Source: Achromobacter sp. MYb9
GTDB taxonomy: Bacteria > Pseudomonadota > Gammaproteobacteria > Burkholderiales > Burkholderiaceae_B
Length of the DNA: 50,885 nt
NCBI RefSeq assembly: GCF_002975275.1
Contig: NZ_PCOQ01000036.1
Coordinates: forward strand, 1-50,885
Reading direction: 5' to 3'
The notes beneath the pieces are model-generated. The model did not search any database. It was given only the letters and a program-made list of their open reading frames with translations, and was not told the origin of the DNA. Position 1 is the first letter of the stretch; each line of letters starts with the position of its first letter. A program made the translations under genes and the position numbers. This document shows positions 43,518 to 50,885 of this stretch, piece by piece.

Positions 43518-45506
43518 ATGGCGAAATGGGGTTTGCGCAAAAAATCATTGATGGCGCTGCTGTTGGCATGCGTGATCGCTTTGGCGTCCGCCGCGGTCAT
43601 CGGCTGGCTGGTGCTGGATGGGGTCAGGGACCACTTCGGCCGGGCATTCGCCGATAACTTCACGCAACTTAACCGGCAACGCATTCTGGCCCCGGTATCG
43701 CGCGAACTGGCGTTGTCGCAACGCCTGGCCGATAGCGAAGTCACTCGCCGCTGGTTGCGCAATGAAAGCGATCCGGCCGCCCGCGAGCTCTTCTTCCGCG
43801 AAGCCGACGGCTACCGCCGCGATTTGCTGGGCCGCGCCTACTTTATCGCCAGCGCGGCAAGCGGCCACTATTACTTCAACGACGACAAGCCGCTGTCCGA
43901 GGCGCCGCGCTACACGCTAAGCCCCGGCGCGGCGGACGACGGCTGGTTCTACGCCACGCTGAAGTCGCCGGCCAAGTACAACATCAACGTCAATCCCGAC
44001 CTGAAGCTCAAGACCACGAAGGTGTGGATCAACGTGCAGGTGCGCGATGGCGACAAAGTGGTGGCGCTGACCGGTGCCGGCCTGGACGTCGGCGGTTTCC
44101 TGCGCGATTTCGTCAACAGCGGCCAGTCCGGCGTGACCCCCATCATCGTCGACCAGGAAGGCGCCATCCAGGCGCACATGGACGCCTCGCTGATCGCCTA
44201 CAACTCGGGCGCGGGCGGCGGGGCCGACGGCCGGGGCAAGGTGTTCAATCTGTTGGACGACGGGACGAGCCAGGAAGAACTGCGGTCGGCCATGCGTGCG
44301 GCCGAGGCCGATCCGCAGTCGGTGCAGTCGGCGTGGGTGAAGATCGATGGCGCGCGCCAGCTGGTGTCCGTGGCGTATATGCCCGAGCTGCATTGGCACG
44401 TGCTGACGGTCGTGGACCTGGGTGCCGCGCGTGTGCTGGACACCGGCTGGCTGTGGCCGGCGGCGATCGGCCTGGCGGTGCTGTTCGCGGCCATGCTGCT
44501 GGGCTTCGGCTACGCCGTCGAACGGCTGATGCTGCGTCCGCTGCGCCGCCTGCAGCAGTCGGCGCGCGCGATCGCCGACGGCAGCTACGACGTGCGCCTG
44601 CCCCCGGGCGGACAGGACGAGATCGGCGACCTGAGCCGCGCTTTCGGCGTCATGGCCGACAAGGTCCGCCAGCACACGGCCGAACTGGAATCCAAGGTGC
44701 GCGAACGCACCTCCGCGCTGGAAGACGCCAACCGCGCCATGGCCGCCGCGCACAAGAAGATCGGCGACTCCATCGACTACGCCAGCCTGATCCAGCGCGC
44801 CATCCTGCCCGACCGCCAACTGACGCAATCCCTGGGCGCGCACCACTTCGTGTTGTGGAAGCCGCGCGACGTGGTGGGCGGCGACTTCTACGTCTTCCGT
44901 TCCGATGGCGCCAACTGCCTGCTGGGCATCATGGACTGCGCGGGCCACGGCGTGCCCGGCGCCTTGATGACGATGCTGGCGCGCGCCGCCATCGACCTGG
45001 CGATCACCGAGGCCGGCCCGGCCGACCCCGCCGGCATCCTGACGCGTACCGACGCGGCCATCCGTGCCATGCTTGCGGATGCGCAACTGCCTCGCGCCCT
45101 GGCCACCAACACCGATGCCGGCCTGGTATATATTGACCGCCAGACGGGACGGCTGCGGTATGCCGGCGCGAAGATCAGCCTGTACGCCAGCGATGGCGAG
45201 ACCTTGCGCGAAATTCCCGGCGGCAGGCGCGCGCTGGGCGACAAGCGTACCGGGGTCTACGAGAATATCGACTTGCAAATGGAGTCCGGCTGGACCTATT
45301 ACCTGGCCACCGACGGCTTCCTGGACCAGGCGGGCGGCGAGCACGGGTTCGGGTTCGGCAACACGCGTTTCGCGGGCATGCTCAAGAGACACGCGCGGCA
45401 GCCGTTAACTGAACAGGCCGCCGCTTTTACGCAAGCGCTGGCCGAATACCAGGGTGCGCGTCCCCAGCGCGACGACATCACCTTGCTGTCTTTCCGTTTC
45501 GAATAA
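43518..45506 (+). CDS. siaA: Membrane PP2C/SpoIIE-type phosphatase SiaA
   Basis: A 662-residue sensor phosphatase. TM1 at residues ~12-34 (SLMALLLACVIALASAAVIGWLVL), a dCache-like periplasmic domain (GWFYATLKSPAKYNINVNPD...KTTKVWINVQV), TM2 near residue 320 (WPAAIGLAVLFAAMLLGFGYAV), a HAMP segment, a coiled coil, then the phosphatase with DVVGGDFYVF, DCAGHGVPGALMTML and RDDITLLSFRF, which hold the metal-binding Asp residues. In P. aeruginosa SiaA dephosphorylates SiaC in response to an external signal, promoting c-di-GMP synthesis. ATG 43518 is preceded by AGGAAG. It leads the siaABCD operon. Confidence 0.9.
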   Translation: MAKWGLRKKSLMALLLACVIALASAAVIGWLVLDGVRDHFGRAFADNFTQLNRQRILAPVSRELALSQRLADSEVTRRWLRNESDPAARELFFREADGYRRDLLGRAYFIASAASGHYYFNDDKPLSEAPRYTLSPGAADDGWFYATLKSPAKYNINVNPDLKLKTTKVWINVQVRDGDKVVALTGAGLDVGGFLRDFVNSGQSGVTPIIVDQEGAIQAHMDASLIAYNSGAGGGADGRGKVFNLLDDGTSQEELRSAMRAAEADPQSVQSAWVKIDGARQLVSVAYMPELHWHVLTVVDLGAARVLDTGWLWPAAIGLAVLFAAMLLGFGYAVERLMLRPLRRLQQSARAIADGSYDVRLPPGGQDEIGDLSRAFGVMADKVRQHTAELESKVRERTSALEDANRAMAAAHKKIGDSIDYASLIQRAILPDRQLTQSLGAHHFVLWKPRDVVGGDFYVFRSDGANCLLGIMDCAGHGVPGALMTMLARAAIDLAITEAGPADPAGILTRTDAAIRAMLADAQLPRALATNTDAGLVYIDRQTGRLRYAGAKISLYASDGETLREIPGGRRALGDKRTGVYENIDLQMESGWTYYLATDGFLDQAGGEHGFGFGNTRFAGMLKRHARQPLTEQAAAFTQALAEYQGARPQRDDITLLSFRFE

Positions 45507-45529
45507 ACGTTATCAAGGCGGTAACCGCT

Positions 45530-46069
45530 ATGAATGCCTCCGATCTCTATGCGCTGGGCGAACGGTTCAATCAGAACCGCACCCTGCTGTGCTTCAACGG
45601 GCCGATCTCCCGCAGCCTGATCGAGGAAATCGGCAACGCGCTCAAGAATTACCTGAACGCGGAACATGTGCGGCCGGCCGAAGCGATGGACGTGTTTTCG
45701 GTCTACATCGAGATGATCCAGAACATTCGCCAATATGCCGCCGCCAACGGCGACGCCGAGGCTTCGGCCACCGTGGTGATCGGCCGCCGCGACGAAAGCC
45801 GCTACGTGGTGTCGGCGGGCAACCTGGTCAAGTCCGACGACGGCCATGCGCTGGTCGCGCGGATCCAGGAACTGGCCGCGCTGGACAAGGCGGCCCTGAA
45901 GGCCGAATACAAGACGCAGCTGCACAAGCCGCGTGCCCAAGGCGTGGCCTCGGGCGCGGGCCTGGGCCTGATCGATATCGCACGCCGCGCCGGCGCCCCG
46001 CTGGAAGCCAGCCTGACGCCCGCCGCGGAGGAAGGGCACGCGTTCTTCAGCCTGAGCGTCGTGATCTGA
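45530..46069 (+). CDS. siaB: SiaC kinase SiaB (GHKL-like)
   Basis: A 179-residue cytoplasmic protein of the SiaB (DUF6272) family. An ATP-binding GHKL-type fold is suggested by an N-box-like IEMIQNIRQYAA (residues ~60-71) and a G-box-like SGAGLGLIDIARRAG near the C-terminus. In P. aeruginosa SiaB phosphorylates SiaC on Thr68 and opposes SiaA. Gene order here is siaA-siaB-siaC-siaD, supporting the assignment. 23 bp separate it from siaA. Confidence 0.87.
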   Translation: MNASDLYALGERFNQNRTLLCFNGPISRSLIEEIGNALKNYLNAEHVRPAEAMDVFSVYIEMIQNIRQYAAANGDAEASATVVIGRRDESRYVVSAGNLVKSDDGHALVARIQELAALDKAALKAEYKTQLHKPRAQGVASGAGLGLIDIARRAGAPLEASLTPAAEEGHAFFSLSVVI

Positions 46070-46107
46070 AGGCTCCGCGTATCCCCGTATTATTTTCGGA
46101 GTATTTG

Positions 46108-46485
46108 ATGAAAGAGCTGAACATTCCCGGGACGCAGTCCACGCCCGCCATCACCGCCGATGCCGCTGCCGGCGTGCTGGCGATGCGCGGCGACTCGTAC
46201 CCCGAGAATTCCTTTGAACTGTTCGGTCCGGTGATCGAATGGGTCGAGGCTTACCTGCTGGGCACGACCGCCCCGTTGAGGCTGGAACTGGAATTGCTGT
46301 ATCTGAACACCAGCAGCATCAAGTCCGTCATGGATATCTTTGATGTGCTCGAAGCCGCCCACGGCAAAGGCCGGGAGGTCAGCGTGACCTGGTTCTACGA
46401 CAAACGCAATGAACGCGTCGGCGAACTGGCCGAGGAATTCAAGGAAGACTGCACCTTTCCGTTCTCGGTGGTCGGCCGCGAATGA
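46108..46485 (+). CDS. siaC: Phospho-switch protein SiaC (DUF1987)
   Basis: A 125-residue DUF1987 protein with MKELNIPGTQSTPAI, GDSYPENSFELFGPVIEWVEAYL and LELLYLNTSSIKSVMDIFDVLEAA. The threonine in YLNTSS is residue 68, exactly the position of the phosphorylated Thr68 of P. aeruginosa SiaC. Unphosphorylated SiaC binds and activates the cyclase SiaD in that species. The GGAG before ATG 46108 supports this start. Its stop overlaps siaD (ATGA). Confidence 0.9.
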   Translation: MKELNIPGTQSTPAITADAAAGVLAMRGDSYPENSFELFGPVIEWVEAYLLGTTAPLRLELELLYLNTSSIKSVMDIFDVLEAAHGKGREVSVTWFYDKRNERVGELAEEFKEDCTFPFSVVGRE

Positions 46486-47279
46486 AACCGGGCGCTGCCG
46501 AACTGGATCGGCGCATCACCGCGCTGCTGGCGGACCCGGCCTATGACGGCCATCCCTTGCGCGAAGCGCTCGAGGCGCTTTGGCGGCATACGGCCGGGCA
46601 AATGGCCCGCATCGAACGCGTGACCCAATTGTCGGACGCCTACCAGTCCATGGCGCACGAGCGCGAACTGGGTCTGTGCGACCAGTTCGACCGGCAGTTG
46701 CGCCGCTTGACGCGCATTGCGCGAATTTCCGACCACTATCAGAGCATGATGCGCGATCTGAACGCCGCGCTACAAGAAACCTCCAACCGCGATCCGTTGA
46801 CCAGCCTGCTGAACCGGCGCGCCCTGATGGAAATGATCAAGCAGGAAGTCGAACGCGCGGCGCGCAGCGGCGAGAGCTTTGTCGTTGCCATGCTGGACGT
46901 CGACCACTTCAAGGCCGTCAACGACCGCTACGGGCATGAAACCGGCGACCGCGCGTTGGTCGAACTTGCCGGCGTGATGGGCCAAAGCCTGCGCGAATAC
47001 GACTTGTGCGGACGCTGGGGCGGCGAGGAATTCCTGGTGCTCCTGCCCAACACGCAGCCCGACGCCGCCCAGGGCGTCATGGACCGACTGGTGGGCGCGG
47101 TGCGCGGGCTGGCGGTGGCGGCCGGCGCGGATGTATTGAGGCTGACGGTCAGTATCGGCATGGCGCATCACCAGTTGGGAGAGACTTTCTCGGAAACGCT
47201 TAGTCGCGCGGACCAGGCGCTGTACCTGGCCAAGCAGGACGGACGAGACCGCGTCGCGCTTGGTTTTCCAAAGCGCTGA
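46482..47279 (+). CDS. siaD: Diguanylate cyclase SiaD
   Basis: A 265-residue GGDEF enzyme that makes c-di-GMP from two GTP. The N-terminal ~100 residues form a coiled-coil or helical region likely contacting SiaC. The active-site motif is GGEEF at residues 180-184 (RWGGEEFLVLLPN), and the allosteric I-site RxxD is REYD at 171-174, five residues upstream as usual. FKAVNDRYGHETGDRAL is also conserved. ATG overlaps the siaC stop by 4 bp, so translation is coupled. Confidence 0.92.
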   Translation: MKPGAAELDRRITALLADPAYDGHPLREALEALWRHTAGQMARIERVTQLSDAYQSMAHERELGLCDQFDRQLRRLTRIARISDHYQSMMRDLNAALQETSNRDPLTSLLNRRALMEMIKQEVERAARSGESFVVAMLDVDHFKAVNDRYGHETGDRALVELAGVMGQSLREYDLCGRWGGEEFLVLLPNTQPDAAQGVMDRLVGAVRGLAVAAGADVLRLTVSIGMAHHQLGETFSETLSRADQALYLAKQDGRDRVALGFPKR

Positions 47280-49895
47280 ATGAAGCCGGAACAGCTGTAT
47301 TCCGGTATGGAGCCCCTTATGCTTGATAGTCATGTAAGCGATTCGAGCGCGGGCCCCGAGGGCGCCGCGTGGCATGTGGGCAATTACCTGACGTCGATGG
47401 ACCAGGCGCTGTTGCTGTTCGACTTCGACGCAAGCGGCTCGCTGTTGAACGCCAACGCCAATTTCCTGGCCGCCGTGGGGTATACCGCGGAAGAGGCCCT
47501 GACGCTGCGTCACGACATGCTGTGCGACAGCATGGACGAAGGCAAAGGCCTTGCCAGCGGAGAACGGATCTGGACCCGGCTGCGCCGAGGGGAACATTTC
47601 TCGGGCACCTGCCGCTACCGCAAGAAGGACGGCGGTTCGCTGTGGATAGAAGCCACCTATCTGCCATTGCGGGACGATGGCGGCGACATCGCGCGCATCG
47701 CGGTCATTTCGCGCAAGTCCATCGCGGACGCCGAGCGCCAGGAAGAGATCCGCCTGTTGCTGCTGGGCATCAACGAAACCGGTAATGCCGTTGCGGTGTC
47801 CGGCAGCGACGGCCGCATCGTCTATGTGAACGACGGTTTCCAGCGCATGCTGGGCTTCGGGCGCGGCGACGCGCTCCACCAGGAGCTGGGTGAATTGCTG
47901 GCCGGCGGCCGGCCCGACGGCGGCACCCGCGAGGAACTGGACCGCCGCATCGCCTGCCGCGAGGGGTACCACAAAGACGTGCTTGTCTACGACCGCTGCG
48001 GCAAGCCGCTGTGGGTCTCTGTCATGGCCAACTCGGTCTTCGACGATCGCGGTACGCTCGTCAACATCGTCGACGTGCTGACCGACATCACGCCCACAAA
48101 GGTGCACGAAGTGCTGCAGCGCCGCGTGCTGCAGGCGATGGTGAACGAGGCCTCGGTGGTCGAGGTCATGAACATGGTGTGCCGCGAAGTCGAACGCCTG
48201 GCGCCCGAAGTGGTCGCCACCGTGCTGCGGGTGGACGATGCCGGCCAGCTCAGGCAGTTGGCGGCGCCAAGCATGCCGGCCGCCTACGCCGACGCGCTGG
48301 ACGGCTTGAAGGTCGGCCCGCAGTCGGGCGCCTGCGGCACCTCGGCGTTCCTGGGCCGCCCCGTCATCGTGCCGGACATCGCCACCGATCCGCTTTGGGA
48401 CGATTACCGCCATCTGCCGTTGCCGGAGGATGTGAAGGCATGTTGGTCGTCGCCCATCAAGTCCAGCGACGGGCGCGTGATTGGCACCTTCTGCTTCTAT
48501 TTCCGCGAACGCCGCCTGCCTGACGATTTCCACCATCGCCTGGTGGACGTATGCGTCTACCTGTGCGCGTTGGCGCTGGAGCGCGAAGAGGCACGCGCCC
48601 GCATCCGCCAACTGGCGTTCTACGACGAGCTGACCGGCCTGCCCAACCGCAACCTGCTGCTGGCGCAAGCCGAGCAGGCCATCGCGCGCGCCGAGCCGGA
48701 ACGCAAGCGCGTGGCCGTGCTGTTCCTGGACCTGGACCGTTTCAAGCAGGTCAACGACACCCTGGGCCATCCCATCGGCGACGCCTTGTTGCGCGACGTG
48801 GCCCAGCGGTTGCGCCGCCTGGCGCGGGCGTCCGACATCGTCGGCCGGCTGTCCGGCGACGAGTTCGTGATGATGATGCCGGACTTCGAGCACGGGCGGC
48901 TGACTGCCGCCGCCGAACACATCCTGGTGGCGCTGGCCCAGCCGTTTTCGGTGGGCGGCGTCACGCTGAACCCGTCGGTCAGCATCGGGATCAGCGTGTT
49001 CCCGGAAAACGGGCGCGACATGGATACGCTGCTGCGCCACGCCGACATGGCGATGTACCAGGCCAAGACGGCAGGCCGCAACCGCATTTCGTTCTTCAGC
49101 GCCGAAATGAACCGCCAGGCACAAGAACGTCTGGCCCTGGAAGCCGCCCTGCGCGACGCGCTGGAAGCCAAGGCGTTACGCCTGCACTACCAGCCGCAGG
49201 TCGGCCTGAAGAACGGCAGCCTGTATGGGGTCGAGGCGCTGGCCCGCTGGCGCCATCCGACGCTGGGCGATATTTCGCCCGCCCGTTTCGTGCCGTTGGC
49301 CGAAGAATGCGGCCTGATCGGCGACCTGGGCGACTGGGCGCTGCGCGAGGCCTGCTCGCAACTGGCGGTCTGGCGCAGCAACGGTCTGCGCGTGCCGTCG
49401 GTATCGGTGAACCTGTCAGCCACGAATTTCCACAACCTGAACCTGCCCCGCATGATCGCGGCCACGCTCGCCGAATTCGGCCTGGCGCCTGCCGATCTGA
49501 TGCTGGAGATCACCGAAGGCGTGGTCCTGGACGCCACCGCCGGCACGCTGCGAACCATCGCGGAACTTCACCGCCTGGGCGTGCGCTTGTCGATGGACGA
49601 CTTCGGGACGGGATATTCCAGCCTGGGCCACTTGCGGCGCCTGATCGTCGACGAGCTGAAGCTGGATCGCAGTTTTGTGCAGGGATTGGAGAGCGATGAC
49701 GCAGCGCGAGCATTGACCAGCGCGGTCATCCGGATCGGCGAGAGCCTGAGCCTGCCGGTGGTGGCCGAAGGGGTCGAAAACGAGGAACAGCGGCGATTCC
49801 TGATCGAGCAGGGATGTGCGGCGGGACAAGGATTCCTGTTTTCGCCGCCGTTGCCGGCTAAGGATTTGGAGGAGTGGCTTCGGGGGAGAATTTGA
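47280..49895 (+). CDS. PAS-PAS-GAF-GGDEF-EAL c-di-GMP signalling protein
   Basis: An 871-residue soluble protein. Regions by sequence: PAS ~25-150 (ALLLFDFDASGSLLNANANFLAAVGYTAEEAL), PAS ~155-270 (IVYVNDGFQRMLGFGRGDAL), GAF ~275-430 (SGACGTSAFLGRPVIVPDIATDPLWDDYR), GGDEF ~435-600 with SGDEF at 525-529 and I-site RASD at ~516-519, and EAL ~615-865 with EAL at 652-654, NLSATNFHN, DDFGTGYSSL and VVAEGVEN. Both enzymatic motifs look intact, so cyclase and phosphodiesterase activity are possible. It starts with the ATG directly after the siaD stop; ATG 47319, with a GGAG before it, is an alternative start. Context suggests a fifth sia-operon member. Confidence 0.92.
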   Translation: MKPEQLYSGMEPLMLDSHVSDSSAGPEGAAWHVGNYLTSMDQALLLFDFDASGSLLNANANFLAAVGYTAEEALTLRHDMLCDSMDEGKGLASGERIWTRLRRGEHFSGTCRYRKKDGGSLWIEATYLPLRDDGGDIARIAVISRKSIADAERQEEIRLLLLGINETGNAVAVSGSDGRIVYVNDGFQRMLGFGRGDALHQELGELLAGGRPDGGTREELDRRIACREGYHKDVLVYDRCGKPLWVSVMANSVFDDRGTLVNIVDVLTDITPTKVHEVLQRRVLQAMVNEASVVEVMNMVCREVERLAPEVVATVLRVDDAGQLRQLAAPSMPAAYADALDGLKVGPQSGACGTSAFLGRPVIVPDIATDPLWDDYRHLPLPEDVKACWSSPIKSSDGRVIGTFCFYFRERRLPDDFHHRLVDVCVYLCALALEREEARARIRQLAFYDELTGLPNRNLLLAQAEQAIARAEPERKRVAVLFLDLDRFKQVNDTLGHPIGDALLRDVAQRLRRLARASDIVGRLSGDEFVMMMPDFEHGRLTAAAEHILVALAQPFSVGGVTLNPSVSIGISVFPENGRDMDTLLRHADMAMYQAKTAGRNRISFFSAEMNRQAQERLALEAALRDALEAKALRLHYQPQVGLKNGSLYGVEALARWRHPTLGDISPARFVPLAEECGLIGDLGDWALREACSQLAVWRSNGLRVPSVSVNLSATNFHNLNLPRMIAATLAEFGLAPADLMLEITEGVVLDATAGTLRTIAELHRLGVRLSMDDFGTGYSSLGHLRRLIVDELKLDRSFVQGLESDDAARALTSAVIRIGESLSLPVVAEGVENEEQRRFLIEQGCAAGQGFLFSPPLPAKDLEEWLRGRI

Positions 49896-49939
49896 CTGTG
49901 GGGGTTTGTTTGGCTAGGCGTTGAGTTCTTGAGACGCCC

Positions 49940-50885
49940 GTCACGTCGGCGGCCTGGGGTACGCGGGTCAACGATTGCGGTCCGGAGCCTTCGCTCCGGA
50001 CTGCCCCCTTGTCATCCTCGTCACTGCCTTTGGCAGTTCCTTCGGATTCCCTCGGGCTTATCGACTCCCCGCGTACCCCAGGCCGCCGACGCGACGGGCT
50101 CCGTCAGGTGCAATTTGACGTCAGCTGGGGCGGGCGGTTTTCTTGGGGTTCTGCTCCACAGTGTGGGGTGGTGGATGATCTTGCGGGGCCCGCTCCCGGC
50201 CGGCCGCGCGGGCGGCCTTTGGGAGCTTACGCGTCGTCTTGCGTCGTGACGCGATTCGCTTCGCGTGTGGGCGGCTATCGTTGCGCTTTGCTTTGGGCTG
50301 GCTTTGGTTTGGAAGATTTTGCGGGGTCGTCCCTTGTCGGCCGCGCGGGCGGCCTCGGGGACTTGGCTCTGTCTTGCGGTTCGTGATGCCGCTTCGCGCT
50401 TGTGCAGAACGGACTTGCGGGGCTTGCCTCAGGACGGCCGCCCGGGCGGCCTTTTGAGGCGTTCACGGCGTCTTGCGATCCCCGATGCCGCTGCGCGCAT
50501 GCCAAGCGAGGAACCCTAGCAATGCTGCAAATTTCAGCCGACGCTCGCAACATTCACTGGCCTCCCTTTTAGACGGGTGGCGCGCGTACAGGTCGGGCTA
50601 AGCAAGCGACTGCTGGCCGCGCGCCACCCGTCGCTCCACCTCCCCCACTTGACTGCGGGGGCCAATAGAAAACCACTCCCTACCAGCGCGCAAGCGACCA
50701 AGGCACCGACGTAATGCGATGCGTAAGCCGATAGCGCGCCGCTCCCGCGGCCGCATTCGGCGGGCCCCGCAAACCTCGTCATTAAGTCGCGCTCTAGCAG
50801 CGCGCAAACCAAGACGGCGCAGCTCGTCGTCGGGGTCGGGTGGGTGGCGCGCAACCTTGATGCGCCCGAGGGAATCTGAAGGCAG
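49940..50885. repeat. Repetitive element copy 2 (truncated by window end)
   Basis: From 50039 it matches copy 1 with offset 50038. It begins with a palindromic arm: 49940-49967 pairs with 50068-50095 (28-bp arms, one mismatch) around a 100-base interior. That interior includes the hairpin GTCCGGAGCCTTCGCTCCGGAC (49980-50003) and ACTGCCTTTGGCAGT (50024-50038). A third inverted repeat is GACGGGTGGCGCGCG (50572-50586) with 50618-50632. The right arm starts at 50822 and would close near 50985, outside the window, implying a ~1.05-kb element. No gene recognised; bases 49896-49939 show nothing notable. Confidence 0.85.

Noticed and set aside
46770..49124. 784-residue minus-strand frame
   Set aside because: Antisense shadow of siaD and the GGDEF-EAL gene, His/Gln/Arg-rich with no family.

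Overview
The window is high-GC chromosomal DNA from a betaproteobacterium, most likely the family Alcaligenaceae (Achromobacter/Bordetella-like). The gene neighbourhoods support this: DUF3460-scpA-panC, pilD-coaE-zapD, argJ-DUF815 ATPase-Nudix/ThiE, an orphan Bug-type binding protein, and many Liv-type ABC transporters. The assignment comes from recognising gene order and protein families, not from a database search. No tRNA, rRNA, CRISPR array or prophage was recognised.

Layout. (1) 1-2192: the right-hand part of a ~1.05-kb repetitive, palindrome-armed element, split by a 1,234-bp IS3-family insertion sequence. (2) 2251-5227: glpK and a DHA2-type MFS exporter, overlapping. (3) 5326-11302: housekeeping genes (DUF3460, scpA, panC, an HTH-only LuxR protein, an NlpE-like lipoprotein, pilD, coaE, zapD). 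(4) 11440-20392: a four-gene RND efflux operon, mdtA-mdtB-mdtC-outer-membrane factor. (5) 20421-25136: a TetR-controlled D-amino-acid module with a Bug binding protein on one strand and TetR, N-acyl-D-amino-acid deacylase and DadA-like dehydrogenase on the other; matching GTGACC-N4-GGTCAC operators lie at both promoters. (6) 25270-32484: an amidase and a Liv-type ABC transporter, split by a divergent LysR gene with a near-perfect 25-bp palindrome. (7) 32530-36735: argJ, DUF815 ATPase, a Nudix-ThiE fusion and an unknown membrane protein. (8) 36796-43287: MarR and a formamidase-like hydrolase, divergent from a complete livKHMGF operon, with a 13-bp tandem-repeat array between them. (9) 43518-49895: a siaABCD-type phospho-switch and diguanylate cyclase operon, extended by a fifth gene for a PAS-PAS-GAF-GGDEF-EAL protein. 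(10) 49940-50885: a second copy of the repetitive element in the same orientation, running off the window.

How the genes work together. Regions 5, 6 and 8 form an accessory nutrient-scavenging stretch. It holds one orphan periplasmic binding protein, two complete ABC importers, and hydrolases that would release amino acids or ammonia from amides and N-acyl-D-amino acids. Each part has its own local regulator (TetR, LysR, MarR). Region 9 is a signalling operon: a membrane phosphatase and a kinase set the phosphorylation of SiaC, which controls a diguanylate cyclase; the fifth gene adds a second c-di-GMP enzyme.

The least explained feature is the repeat element at both ends. Its two arms are long imperfect palindromes with different outer-stem sequences that each keep their own complementarity. 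They also share an invariant inner hairpin and a variable but still paired second hairpin. That pattern suggests selection on structure, or a transposition-substrate role, rather than protein coding.
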